From Cylindrospermum stagnale PCC 7417 (GTDB lineage: Bacteria; Cyanobacteriota; Cyanobacteriia; Cyanobacteriales; Nostocaceae): 64,000 nt of DNA. How positions within the stretch are numbered: position 1 is the first letter of the stretch; each line of letters begins with the position of its first letter. The notes under the pieces are model-generated. The model did not search any database and had not been told where the DNA came from. It saw only the letters and a program-made list of their open reading frames with translations. Positions 38,275 to 46,714 of the stretch are shown piece by piece. A program made the translations under genes and the position numbers. The stretch lies in NCBI RefSeq assembly GCF_000317535.1, contig NC_019757.1, positions 3,116,501 to 3,180,500 of the forward strand, read 5' to 3'.

Positions 38275-38302
38275 TCTCTCAAAACCAAAAAGTTTTGAGA
38301 GA
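38275..38302 (+). terminator. Perfect 11-bp stem-loop after the invertase gene
   Basis: TCTCTCAAAAC at 38275-38285 and GTTTTGAGAGA at 38292-38302 are exact reverse complements around the loop CAAAAA. It is well placed to end or protect the invertase mRNA, but no T-run follows, so intrinsic termination is uncertain. Confidence 0.55.
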
Positions 38303-38378
38303 TTCGCTGCTTCCGACTTTCAACGCCTCAAATGCTAACCATTGGCTACAATCAAAGCAAGCTAGAAAAAATCTTGTT

Positions 38379-38957
38379 ATGATAGCCATTCCCCAACAAC
38401 CGCAGCAAATGACCATTGAGGAATATCTCCAATGGGAACCTCAGCAAGACCTTCGCTACGAATATGTCCATGGCGAAGTGTTTGCTATGACTGGTGGGAC
38501 AATTCCCCATAATGATATTGCTCTAAATCTTTACAGAACCCTGTACCCTCATCTGCGTTCTAGAGGTTGTCGAGTGAACGTGTCAGATGTGAAGGTGCAA
38601 GTTAGTCCTAAAAGTCCATATTACTATCCTGATGTTATCGTCAGTTGTGACTCTCAAGACATTAACGCTCGCAAATTTATTCAAAATCCCAAATTAATTG
38701 CGGAAGTCCTTTCCCCTGGTACAAGTGCTAAAGATAGGGGTGAAAAATTCACATATTACCTAAAAATACCCACTTTACAAGAGTATATCTTGATTGACTC
38801 GGAAAAAATCTCTGTTGAACGTTACTGTCGGGGAGAGGGCAGAATGTGGCTTTATTATCCCTACATTGCTGGAGATATCATCACTTTATCAAGTATTGAA
38901 TTTGAGTTTCCGATTGAATTGTTGTATGAAGGTGTTGGATTGGAAATAGAAGCTTAA
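38379..38957 (+). CDS. Uma2-family (DUF820) PD-(D/E)xK nuclease-like protein
   Basis: From ATG 38379 the protein has 192 residues. It carries the Uma2 pattern MTIEEYLQWEPQQDLRYEYV, HGEVFAMTGGTIPHNDIALN, VSDVKVQVSPKSPYYYPDVI, then NPKLIAEVLSPGTSAKDRGE and IPTLQEYILIDSE. The Asp of PDVIV and the Glu of AEVLS fall at the nuclease positions. The frame is open 28 codons further upstream, overlapping the hairpin after the invertase, but those residues are not Uma2-like. It is the third and most typical Uma2 gene of the window. Confidence 0.9.
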   Translation: MIAIPQQPQQMTIEEYLQWEPQQDLRYEYVHGEVFAMTGGTIPHNDIALNLYRTLYPHLRSRGCRVNVSDVKVQVSPKSPYYYPDVIVSCDSQDINARKFIQNPKLIAEVLSPGTSAKDRGEKFTYYLKIPTLQEYILIDSEKISVERYCRGEGRMWLYYPYIAGDIITLSSIEFEFPIELLYEGVGLEIEA

Positions 38958-39004
38958 AAAATTAAAAATTAAAAACTTACGCCACTAACCCAGCATCAAC
39001 CAGC

Positions 39005-39439
39005 GTGAAAACAAATACTATATTCTACCGTCTATTCCAAAGCTTCCCTAGCTTTTTCTTTGAACTCATCAACGAACCCCCAGAAACGGCTAATACCTAC
39101 CAATTTTCATCCGTCGAAGTTAAACAAGTCGCTTTCAGTATTGATGGTGTCTTTGTTCCCAAAAATGATGCTTTATCAAAAGCGCCGTAATACCCCTTCC
39201 TCAACGAAGTAGGGAGGGGATGGCGGACAATGACGAAAGTATCCAGCGACTGGCGAACCCGAAGGGTGCAAACCTGGTAGAACAAGTTGCGACATAGATT
39301 ACAGAATCCTGACCCTCAGCCGTCAGGCAGGGTCGGGAGTGTCAAGTTGAGTTTAGGTGCATCTGTAGAGCAAATAGCTGAGGTGTTGGAGTTAGACGTA
39401 GAGTTGGTTAGGCTGGTGGCTGTAAAAAATAATGCAATT
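39005..39439 (+). pseudogene. DUF2887/Rpn-type (PD-(D/E)xK transposase-like) gene remnant
   Basis: From GTG 39005 the frame encodes TNTIFYRLFQSFPSFFFELI, then NEPPETANTYQFSSVEVKQV and AFSIDGVFVP, the conserved N-terminus of the DUF2887/Rpn nuclease-like family. It stops at 39190. A piece after 39345 encodes LSLGASVEQIAEVLELDVEL, like that family's C-terminal tail, ending at about 39439. About 180 residues of the middle are missing. Between the pieces is DNA resembling the end of an IS200/IS605 element, so insertion plus deletion probably destroyed the gene. Confidence 0.7.
39191..39345 (+). mobile_element. IS200/IS605-type remnant with subterminal hairpins
   Basis: The block starts with a hairpin CCCCTTCCT...AGGGAGGGG (about 39193-39218). 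It ends with a strong stem-loop at 39308-39337, CCTGACCCT pairing with AGGGTCGGG around CAGCCGTCAGGC, followed by AGTGTCAAG. Stem-loops with this layout mark the right ends of cyanobacterial tnpB elements, where the guide RNA is also encoded. No tnpA or tnpB coding sequence remains. Confidence 0.5.
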
Positions 39440-39516
39440 TAGAGTGTTGAAACAAACTAAAGTTTATTACCTCTAGAAAAAGGAGGTTATTTTAAAATAA
39501 TACTTTAAATATTTCC

Positions 39517-40866
39517 ATGACTAACCCCCGTCAAATAGCTTTTAATGCCCTGCGAGATGTTCACAAGGGGGCTTATGCTGATGTTGCTTTAGACCGAGTG
39601 CTACAAAAAATTAATTTGGCAGATCGCGATCGCCGTTTGGTTACAGAATTAGTTTATGGCAGTGTCAGAAGACAGCGCACCCTCGACGCCCTCATCGACC
39701 AACTGGCTACAAAAAAATCTCAGCAACAACCGCCAGACCTCCGCACCATCCTACATCTAGGCTTATACCAACTACGCTATCAAGAACGCATTCCTGCTTC
39801 TGCTGCTGTAAATACTACCGTTGAACTAGCTAAGGAAAATGGTTTTGCTGGACTCACAGGTTTTGCGAATGGTGTATTGCGTCAATACATCCGTCTGGCT
39901 GAAAAATCTCCAGAACCGTTAGAATTGCCAGAAAATCCGGTGGAACGCTTGGGTATTTTGCACAGCTTTCCTGACTGGATAATTCAAGTGTGGTTAGAAC
40001 AACTGGGTTTTGTCGAGACAGAAAAACTTTGTGAATGGATGAACCAAACGCCAACTATTGATTTGCGGGTAAACCTGCTTCGTAGTTCAATTGAGCAAGT
40101 TGAGTCAGCATTTAAATCTGCTGGTGTTTTAGTGAGGCGCATTCCCAGTTTACCCCAAGCTTTACGATTGATTGGTAGCACTGGCCCGATTCAAAATTTA
40201 CCTGGATTTCGTGAGGGTTGGTGGACTGTCCAAGATAGTAGCGCTCAATTGGTAAGCCATTTACTCGACCCCCAACCGGGTGAGGTGGTGATTGATGTTT
40301 GTGCTGCACCGGGGGGTAAAACAACCCACATTGCCGAGTTAATGGGGGATAATGGGAAAGTCTGGGCTTGCGATCGCACTCCCTCCCGTCTCCGCAAACT
40401 CCAACAAAATGCTCAACGGCTGAATTTGCACTCAATTGAAATTTGCACAGGTGACAGCCGCAACTTACCACAATTTCAAAACACTGCTGACCGCGTATTA
40501 ATAGATGCACCATGCTCTGGTTTGGGGACTATGCACCGCCATGCTGATGCGCGTTGGCGACAGACTCCGGAATCTGTTCGGGAACTCTCGCTACTGCAAA
40601 CAGAATTATTAGCGCATACATCCACTTTTGTCAAACAAGGTGGTGTGTTGGTTTATGCCACCTGTACCCTGCATCCGGCAGAGAATGAAGGCGTAATTTC
40701 CCAATTTTTAGCTGAATATCCTCATTGGCAAATTGAGACGGACAGCCTTGATTTACCCGACTCTGCCTATAGTGTGCCGCCAGGTTGGCTAAAAGTCTGG
40801 CCCCATCAACAGGACATGGATGGCTTTTTTATGGTGCGCTTAAGAAAAACCAATAATTCCGAGTGA
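39517..40866 (+). CDS. rsmB: 16S rRNA m5C967 methyltransferase RsmB
   Basis: The 449-residue protein has an N-terminal NusB-like RNA-binding domain (ARQIAFNALRDV replaced here by PRQIAFNALRDVHKGAYADV; LVTELVYGSVRRQRTLDALI). A Rossmann methyltransferase domain follows: VVIDVCAAPGGKTTHIAELM (SAM site), VLIDAPCSGLGTMHRHADAR with the first Cys, and LVYATCTLHPAENEGVI with the catalytic TC. It methylates cytosine 967 of 16S rRNA during ribosome assembly. The length is standard. It precedes the TerB-like gene by nine bases, so they may share an mRNA. Confidence 0.95.
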   Translation: MTNPRQIAFNALRDVHKGAYADVALDRVLQKINLADRDRRLVTELVYGSVRRQRTLDALIDQLATKKSQQQPPDLRTILHLGLYQLRYQERIPASAAVNTTVELAKENGFAGLTGFANGVLRQYIRLAEKSPEPLELPENPVERLGILHSFPDWIIQVWLEQLGFVETEKLCEWMNQTPTIDLRVNLLRSSIEQVESAFKSAGVLVRRIPSLPQALRLIGSTGPIQNLPGFREGWWTVQDSSAQLVSHLLDPQPGEVVIDVCAAPGGKTTHIAELMGDNGKVWACDRTPSRLRKLQQNAQRLNLHSIEICTGDSRNLPQFQNTADRVLIDAPCSGLGTMHRHADARWRQTPESVRELSLLQTELLAHTSTFVKQGGVLVYATCTLHPAENEGVISQFLAEYPHWQIETDSLDLPDSAYSVPPGWLKVWPHQQDMDGFFMVRLRKTNNSE

Positions 40867-40923
40867 ATACGAACGGTGACTGTACCATTTGATGGAGGCC
40901 CGAATCTACCAGAGGAGGCAGCA

Positions 40924-41346
40924 ATGGCTACTCATTCTCATGTGAAAAAGTTAGTTAAAATCCTGATTGGAGCCGCTTGGATTGATGGCAGAATCCAGCC
41001 GGAAGAACGGCAATATCTGCGCGAAATAGCTCAAGCAAAAGGTTTGGCTAGTGATCCAGAAATTAAACCTTGGCTGTATGAATTAGTTCCCGTACAGCCA
41101 AAAGAGTGCTATGAATGGGTAAAAGAATATTTAGGCGATCGTCCTAGCCTGGAAGATTGCGAAAATCTAATTGAAGCCATCAGTGGCTTAATTTACAGTG
41201 ATGGTGAAGTAGCCGTTGAAGAAGCAAAACTCCTGACGAAATTACAGGAGTTAACCAAGTTAAATGAGTCAACCCAACCAGTCCATTCTGTATTGCTTAA
41301 ACAAATTCAAAAGCTTTACCGCCGTTGGGTTGAGGTTCAAAACTAA
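40924..41346 (+). CDS. TerB-like tellurite resistance family protein
   Basis: From ATG 40924 the product has 140 residues: MATHSHVKKLVKILIGAAWI, DGRIQPEERQYLREIAQAKG and GLIYSDGEVAVEEAKLLTKL. The repeated D-G-x-(I/V)-x-x-x-E pattern, seen twice, is the metal-binding signature of the all-helical TerB fold. The start is set by GAGGAGG, six bases before this ATG. An in-frame GTG at 40876 would add 16 residues and cannot be excluded. TerB-like proteins are linked to metal or stress responses at membranes; the role here is unknown. It follows rsmB closely. Confidence 0.82.
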   Translation: MATHSHVKKLVKILIGAAWIDGRIQPEERQYLREIAQAKGLASDPEIKPWLYELVPVQPKECYEWVKEYLGDRPSLEDCENLIEAISGLIYSDGEVAVEEAKLLTKLQELTKLNESTQPVHSVLLKQIQKLYRRWVEVQN

Positions 41347-41354
41347 TCCAACTT

Positions 41355-41396
41355 TGGTAATGGGTAATGGGTAATGGGTAATGGGTAATGGGTAAT
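41355..41396 (+). repeat. Heptamer tandem repeat (GGTAATG)n
   Basis: Six consecutive copies of GGTAATG follow the stop of the TerB-like gene. An inverted, degenerate copy (CAATTACCAATCACCAATGACC) lies at 41404-41425, so the transcript could fold. This is the STRR type of repeat typical of heterocystous cyanobacteria. A related (GGTAATT)3 lies at 60618-60638. Confidence 0.85.
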
Positions 41397-41433
41397 ATAA
41401 ACAACCAATTACCAATCACCAATGACCCAGTTA

Positions 41434-41655
41434 CTACTTCGGTTCACCCAGGCCTGGAGTTTCTTCTTTATTAACCTTTGGTACAAAGTCAGGACGCTCT
41501 TTGCTTTCCCAACCTGCGGGACGTTTTGAGTTGTACCAAGCAATGGAACCAATGGTGACAGCAGCGATAAAACCAACTACATAGACTAAGGTGAAAGCCA
41601 AGGGAAAATGGGAGCCTGCTGCTGCTGGTGCTTCTATTTGGAGCAATAAATGCAT
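41434..41655 (-). CDS. Small single-span photosynthetic membrane protein, Psb35-like
   Basis: The 73-residue protein has a hydrophobic helix at about 18-40 (AFTLVYVVGFIAAVTIGSIA) and a conserved cytosol-facing tail with WYNSKRPAGWESKERPDFVP. An AGGAG box lies eight bases before the ATG. The sequence fits the small cyanobacterial protein reported as Psb35, which stabilises the CP47 assembly module of photosystem II. I am moderately sure of this family name and certain only that it is a conserved, phototroph-type small membrane protein. It is convergent with the TerB-like gene. Confidence 0.7.
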   Translation of the reverse strand: MHLLLQIEAPAAAGSHFPLAFTLVYVVGFIAAVTIGSIAWYNSKRPAGWESKERPDFVPKVNKEETPGLGEPK

Positions 41656-41837
41656 GAGTATATTCTCCTAGTGTAGGTAATACTTCTTAACAAAGAGTAT
41701 AAGACGAGCGTATCATCTACATCCCCCCCTAGTTTGAATTACTTGCTATTTAGGCAGAAAAAAAAAGAGGAGTGGGGAGATGGGAAATTAAAAATTAATC
41801 TCTCTCTGCCTCTGGCTTGGGAAAAACCTGGACAAAA

Positions 41838-41962
41838 TTGGCGGTTCCAATGCTAGTTGGCGGCTTATATAGTCTCGGTTTCACACAAGATATTGGGTGA
41901 TGCCGCGTTGCGCTTCCGAGTTTACGCATCTAACGAATAGATTTTGGCTAAGGAACCGCCAA
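41838..41962. mobile_element. 125-bp MITE-like unit with 11-bp inverted ends
   Basis: TTGGCGGTTCC at 41838-41848 is exactly complementary to GGAACCGCCAA at 41952-41962. The inside has no coding frame. The unit fills most of the spacer between the Psb35-like gene (upstream side) and the end of the PBP1A gene. I see no clear target duplication. It may instead be a large hairpin at the end of the PBP1A transcript. The rest of 41656-41994 holds nothing recognisable. Confidence 0.5.
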
Positions 41963-41994
41963 TGAAAGGATAACTTTAATGAAACCCCTGCTAC

Positions 41995-44376
41995 TTACTC
42001 TGAGGAAGATTGACCTGGTCTGAGTCTCTCTCTCCAGGAAGGCTGTGACGATGAAGAACCTGAGGAGCTATTGCTAGGGGGGGGTGAAGACCGCCGAGAC
42101 TCTGGTTCTGCTTGTCGCACTCGCCGCTTTGGACGAGATGATTCGCTTGATCGAGATGACTCGCTTGATTCTGTGTTGCGCGCACGACGCTGCCGTCTAG
42201 ATGACGTATTGTCATCTATCTGCTGAGAACGCCGTCTACGTCTTGGCTTATCCTCTGATTGCTGCTGCTGCTCTGATTGAGAATAGCGACGGCTGCTTCT
42301 GCGTCTTCTAGTAGATGATTCAGAATTGCTATTCGTATCTTCATCTGATTTTTCATGATCAGTAGAAATAGGACGATTCACAATTCGTTTGGGCTTGACA
42401 GGCTTGGCTTTAATGCTGCCTTTGCGATCGTCTAGTTTAGGTCGTGCAGGAAACTTTTCTACAGGCATCCCCTCTACGGCTTTTTCCATAAATTCATGCC
42501 AGGTATAAGCAGCGCTACCACTGCTACCCCAAGTAGGGCGGTTGTTATCGTTACCTAGCCAAACTCCTGTCACCACTTGGGGTATGTAGCCAATAAACCA
42601 CAAATCGCGAGCTTCGTCAGAGGTGCCTGTTTTCCCAGCCACCGGTCTATTGTTTAATTGGGCAGCACTCCCAGTTCCCTGCACCACAACATTGCGTAGC
42701 ATCCAAGTCATGATGGCAGCACTATCAGCATCTAAGACCCGCTTCGGCTGGTAATCAGCTGACCAAACCACCTCATCCCGGCGATTGAGGATGCGGCGAA
42801 TCCCATGAACTTCTGCGTGCAATCCTTGATTGGCAAAGCTGCCGTAAGCACTGGTCAATTCCAGCAGATTCACTTCATTCGAGCCGAGAGCTAAAGAATA
42901 GGTGGGCCTGAGTTCCGATTTAATCCCCATATCATGGGCAAGTTTAATCGTTGGCTCAAATCCCACGTCTATCAACACCTTGACTGCAACTATATTCACA
43001 GAGCGGGTGAGGGCATCTCTGATGTTTATCCAGCCCCGAAAGTCGGAACTGTAGTTTTTCGGCTCGTAACCATCCACTACAAGGGGTGCATCCAGGTAGC
43101 TGTCGTAAGGATTTTTGCCGCTAGCTATAGCAGTGGCATATACAAACCCCTTAAAGGTCGAGCCTGGCTGTCGCTGCGCCTGAGTAACGCGATTAAACTG
43201 ATTTTTACCAAAGTCCTTTCCCCCAACCATGGCCTGAATTTCACCATTGCGAGGGTCAATAGCTACTAAAGCCGCTTGCTTAAAGTTCTCCCAACGACCT
43301 TGATTTTTCAAAGTTTTGGCAACTGCTGCTTCTGCTGCTGCTTGCCAAGTTAGGTTCAAGGTGGTTTCCACCACTAAACCCCCTCCAGCCAAGACATCGG
43401 CTCCAACGTACTTTGGCAACTCTTTCTGAATGTAGCTAGTAAAGTAGGGAGATGCTACTTCCAAGCGCTTGGGCAAACTACTTTTCAGAGTTAGTTGTTC
43501 CTGTGTTGCTGCTTGCTTTTGGTCGGCTGTAATAAATCCATCTTCCTGCATCCGCTGCAATACCAGATTCCGCCGCGTGATTGCCGCAGTTGGATTTTTA
43601 TCTGGGGCGTAAATACTGGGAGCGGGTGCTAGTCCGGCGATGGTTGCCATTTCTGGCAAGGTGAGTTGATCCACTGGTTTACTGAAGTACACCCAGGAAG
43701 CATCTGCCACACCGTAAGCTCCAGAACCTAAATAAACCAGATTCAGATAACGTTCCAGAATCTGGTCTTTAGTTAATTCTTGCTCTATTTTTTGTGCCAG
43801 GCGGACTTCCTTGAGCTTGCGCCAGATTGTCCGCTCTTGTTTGAGGAAGAGAATTCGCGCTAGCTGTTGGGTGATCGTGCTACCACCTTCGACTACATCT
43901 TGCGATCGCAAATTGTTCAAAACTGCTCTGACAATCCCCTGAGCATCAACTCCGCTGTGTTGCTCAAATCTCCGATCTTCTGAGGCGATGAAAGCTTTTC
44001 TCAAGGTATCTGGTATTTGCTCTATCCTCAGCTGTTCTCTGGTCGCTTCTCCCTGCTGTTGTAAAATAGTACCATCAGCAGCTTTAATCGTCAGAGTTTG
44101 CTCTCGCACCACAGCTTTCAGTTCAGCTTTATCTGGCAAAGTGCGATCTATTGACTCAATGCTGTAGTTAAAGGCGATAATGCCGCCGCCAACACCCAAG
44201 CCTGCCCAAAACCAAAGACGACGATAAAAGGGTTTATCGCTCCTGGCAATTCTGGCAAACATCCCAGATGATACATTTGTCATCTGGCTCAGTAACTGTT
44301 TTGCCTTCACCAGCATTGTCGGTGGTAAGTTCTCATGTGTGGACTCCTCATTTTCGTGATGATTACCAGGCGGCAA
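41995..44376 (-). CDS. Class A penicillin-binding protein (PBP1A type)
   Basis: The 793-residue protein joins a glycosyltransferase and a transpeptidase for peptidoglycan synthesis. One N-terminal membrane anchor lies near residues 53-72. The GT51 domain shows EDRRFEQHSGVD, GGSTITQQLARILFL and KEVRLAQKIEQELTK. The transpeptidase has RQPGSTFKGFVYA (SxxK), SVNIV (SxN) and AGKTGTSDEARDLWFIGY (KTG). The last 150 residues are a Ser/Arg-rich, probably disordered tail with many RRR and SSES clusters. The start is TTG at 44376; ATG codons further in are possible. It is divergent from folK. Confidence 0.95.
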   Translation of the reverse strand: MPPGNHHENEESTHENLPPTMLVKAKQLLSQMTNVSSGMFARIARSDKPFYRRLWFWAGLGVGGGIIAFNYSIESIDRTLPDKAELKAVVREQTLTIKAADGTILQQQGEATREQLRIEQIPDTLRKAFIASEDRRFEQHSGVDAQGIVRAVLNNLRSQDVVEGGSTITQQLARILFLKQERTIWRKLKEVRLAQKIEQELTKDQILERYLNLVYLGSGAYGVADASWVYFSKPVDQLTLPEMATIAGLAPAPSIYAPDKNPTAAITRRNLVLQRMQEDGFITADQKQAATQEQLTLKSSLPKRLEVASPYFTSYIQKELPKYVGADVLAGGGLVVETTLNLTWQAAAEAAVAKTLKNQGRWENFKQAALVAIDPRNGEIQAMVGGKDFGKNQFNRVTQAQRQPGSTFKGFVYATAIASGKNPYDSYLDAPLVVDGYEPKNYSSDFRGWINIRDALTRSVNIVAVKVLIDVGFEPTIKLAHDMGIKSELRPTYSLALGSNEVNLLELTSAYGSFANQGLHAEVHGIRRILNRRDEVVWSADYQPKRVLDADSAAIMTWMLRNVVVQGTGSAAQLNNRPVAGKTGTSDEARDLWFIGYIPQVVTGVWLGNDNNRPTWGSSGSAAYTWHEFMEKAVEGMPVEKFPARPKLDDRKGSIKAKPVKPKRIVNRPISTDHEKSDEDTNSNSESSTRRRRSSRRYSQSEQQQQSEDKPRRRRRSQQIDDNTSSRRQRRARNTESSESSRSSESSRPKRRVRQAEPESRRSSPPPSNSSSGSSSSQPSWRERLRPGQSSSE

Positions 44377-44615
44377 TCGCAGCTTTTTCCTTGTTAGAGA
44401 TACTTAAATTTAGTTGACCGTTGTTCAAAGTCGTTGCCATATTCACACCATCAGAACAATTTGGTGTTAGCGCACCATCTTTGTGTTAGTATAATATCCC
44501 ATAAATAATTAACTAAATTCAGTACTGAACAATGTTCTTTGAGAATTCATAAATGAATATAGTTTAGTATAAAATAATTATAAAGATTAAATAATTTTAC
44601 GGAAGATAGAGACTA

Positions 44616-45161
44616 TTGAAAGCGTTGGGAACAGGTGGGGTGAAGTCTAGCCAAAGTAGCCTAGAGCGAGGTTTACTCAAAGCAAGTGCGATCGCACTTG
44701 GCAGTAACATGGGCGATTCACAAGCAATCTTAGCAGCAGCTCTAGAAAATTTAGCCCAAACACCCGGTATTTTCTTGGAAGCAAAATCCAGTTGGTATAA
44801 AACCAAAGCCGTGGGTCCACCACAACCTGATTACTGGAATGGTTGCGCCATACTGCAAGTAGAAATTTTGCCCCAAACCTTGTTAAAAACTTTGTTAGAA
44901 ATTGAACAAAAATTTGGGCGTGTGCGTCAAGAACATTGGGGGCCACGAACCCTTGATTTGGATTTGTTGTTATATGATGACTTAATTGTGGATACGCCAA
45001 CTCTCCAGATTCCTCATCCCCGGATGCGAGAGCGGGCTTTTGTGCTGGTACCACTGGCAGAAATTGCCCCAAATTGGCTGGAACCAGTTTCTGGGCGTTT
45101 GATCCAAGATTTACTAAAAGAGGTAGACACTTCTGATGTACATTTAGTCATGGGCAATTAA
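44616..45161 (+). CDS. folK: 2-amino-4-hydroxy-6-hydroxymethyldihydropteridine pyrophosphokinase
   Basis: The 181-residue protein transfers pyrophosphate from ATP to hydroxymethyldihydropterin in folate synthesis. Family blocks are AIALGSNMGDSQAIL at about residues 26-40, WYKTKAVGPPQPDYWNGCA, FGRVRQEHWGPRTLDLDLLL with the substrate and metal residues, and IPHPRMRERAFVLVPLAEIAP. The start is TTG at 44616; the real start may lie further in, because the first 22 residues are outside the domain. It is followed by a Nudix gene 88 bp on. Confidence 0.94.
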   Translation: MKALGTGGVKSSQSSLERGLLKASAIALGSNMGDSQAILAAALENLAQTPGIFLEAKSSWYKTKAVGPPQPDYWNGCAILQVEILPQTLLKTLLEIEQKFGRVRQEHWGPRTLDLDLLLYDDLIVDTPTLQIPHPRMRERAFVLVPLAEIAPNWLEPVSGRLIQDLLKEVDTSDVHLVMGN

Positions 45162-45249
45162 AGTTACCATCATTAAACGCAGAAGAACCCTGATTCCGCC
45201 AGAAAGCCCCGTATATATTCTGTGTATTTACAGACAAACAAATTTTATT

Positions 45250-45798
45250 ATGCCATTAGGTAGAGAATTACCACAGCTGCTAAGACAACGCTTGTTCTAT
45301 AAAGGACGCAAGTTTAATTTTGAAGCCAACCGCTTGCGTTTACCGAATAAAGCAGAGGGAGAATGGGAGTGTATTCGTCACCCTGGTGGCGCTCTGGCTG
45401 TGCCCGTGACGACCGAAGGTAAACTGATACTTGTACGCCAGTATCGTTTCGCAGTTCAGGGACGGGTGTTAGAATTCCCCGCAGGTACTGTGGAACCCAA
45501 CGAAGAACCCCTAGATACCATAAAACGAGAAATTGAAGAAGAAACTGGCTACCACGCGCAAAAGTGGGATAAGCTGGGAGAATTTTTTCTTGCTCCCGGT
45601 TATTCTGATGAGATTATCTATGCTTATCTCGCTAGAGGTTTGTCCAAGCTAGAGACACCACCAAAGCAAGACGCAGACGAAGATATAGAAACTTTTTTAT
45701 TCACCCCTGAAGAACTGGAAAAAGCTATTGTGGCAGGAGAACCAATAGATGCTAAATCCATTACTAGCTTTTTCCTGGCTCGTCCATTCTTAGTTTAA
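45250..45798 (+). CDS. Nudix hydrolase, ADP-ribose pyrophosphatase type
   Basis: The 182-residue protein has a perfect Nudix box: G in GTVEPNEEP, then IKREIEEETGY (G-x5-E-x7-REUxEExGU). The layout before it (HPGGALAVPV, LVRQYRFAVQGRVLEFPAG) is that of ADP-ribose pyrophosphatases, as is LAPGYSDEIIYAYLARGL after it. It probably cleaves ADP-ribose to AMP and ribose-5-phosphate. The next gene, seven bases downstream, is an ADP-ribosylglycohydrolase, whose product would be its substrate. That strengthens the assignment. Confidence 0.92.
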   Translation: MPLGRELPQLLRQRLFYKGRKFNFEANRLRLPNKAEGEWECIRHPGGALAVPVTTEGKLILVRQYRFAVQGRVLEFPAGTVEPNEEPLDTIKREIEEETGYHAQKWDKLGEFFLAPGYSDEIIYAYLARGLSKLETPPKQDADEDIETFLFTPEELEKAIVAGEPIDAKSITSFFLARPFLV

Positions 45799-45805
45799 TA
45801 ACAAT

Positions 45806-46648
45806 ATGCTGCTAGAGTTGGCAATTGGTGATGCCTATGGTGCAGGCTTTGAATATGCTGACGAGATGATATTTGCCAACGACTTGAGTCGATACGTTCA
45901 ACATCCCCGTCATCGACTCATACCAGGCAGCTACACTGACGACACGCAGATGAGCATTGCCATCGCCGAAGTGATAGTTGCTCAAGCACCTTGGACGCCG
46001 AAAGTTTTAGCCGATAGTTTCGTTACAGCCTTCAAACGTGATCCCAGAGAAGGTTACGCGGGGAGCTTCTACCATTTTCTGGTACAAATCCGGGATGGAT
46101 CAGAGTTTTTGGCAAGAATTCGCCCCGATAGCGACAAAAGTGGGGCAGCAATGCGCGCTGCACCAATAGGTGTCTATCCTACACCTGAAAAAGTTATCGA
46201 GGCGGCAACAATTCAAGCCGCAATCACCCACAATACAGCCGATGGCATTAACGCCGCTGTTGCAGCGGCGCTGATGTCCCATTATTTTATTTACCGACTG
46301 GGGCCAAAACGCAAATTAGGACAGTTTCTGGAAGGTTATGTATTATCTGGGGATTGGTCTAAGCCTTGGCAAGGTAAAGTTAAGTCTAAAGGCTGGATGA
46401 GTGTCAGGGCAGCAATTACAGCGGTGATGCGGAATGACAGCATGAGCGACCTTTTACAAGATTGTATCGCTTTTACAGGAGATGTAGACACAGTGGCCGC
46501 GATCGCACTCGCAGCTGCATCCTGTAGCCAGGAAATCCGACAAGACATCCCCAGTCATCTCGTGACAGCCTTAGAAAACGGCGCTTATGGTAAGGACTAT
46601 CTAATTGATTTAGACAAGCAGCTGATGAGTCTAGTTAGTAAAACATGA
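45806..46648 (+). CDS. ADP-ribosylglycohydrolase family protein
   Basis: The 280-residue protein carries both metal-site signatures of the DraG/ARH family: IGDAYGAGFEY with GSYTDDTQMSIAIAE near residue 50, and TGDVDTVAAIALAAAS near residue 220. It also has AAMRAAPIGVYP and ITHNTADGINAAVAAALMSH. It removes ADP-ribose from a protein, nucleic acid or small molecule. The gene starts seven bases after the Nudix gene, so both are made from one mRNA. The actual target is unknown. The first ATG is taken; no strong ribosome site is seen, consistent with coupling. Confidence 0.9.
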   Translation: MLLELAIGDAYGAGFEYADEMIFANDLSRYVQHPRHRLIPGSYTDDTQMSIAIAEVIVAQAPWTPKVLADSFVTAFKRDPREGYAGSFYHFLVQIRDGSEFLARIRPDSDKSGAAMRAAPIGVYPTPEKVIEAATIQAAITHNTADGINAAVAAALMSHYFIYRLGPKRKLGQFLEGYVLSGDWSKPWQGKVKSKGWMSVRAAITAVMRNDSMSDLLQDCIAFTGDVDTVAAIALAAASCSQEIRQDIPSHLVTALENGAYGKDYLIDLDKQLMSLVSKT

Positions 46649-46714
46649 GCTAAATAAAGTTTTGCATTTTATTTGAGTTTAGAGCATGATTACGAAGAGT
46701 GCTTCACCTCAACA

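Noticed and set aside
40112-40513. 133-residue minus-strand frame
   Set aside because: It overlaps the methyltransferase core of rsmB, where the forward frame has the conserved SAM and Cys motifs.
41355-41425. Regular repeats that might suggest a CRISPR array
   Set aside because: The units are 7 bp long and contiguous with no unique spacers; they are heptamer tandem repeats. No CRISPR array was seen anywhere in the window.
44480-44500. TATAAT word upstream of folK as a promoter
   Set aside because: No -35 element at 16-18 bp spacing; AT-rich spacers make such words common.
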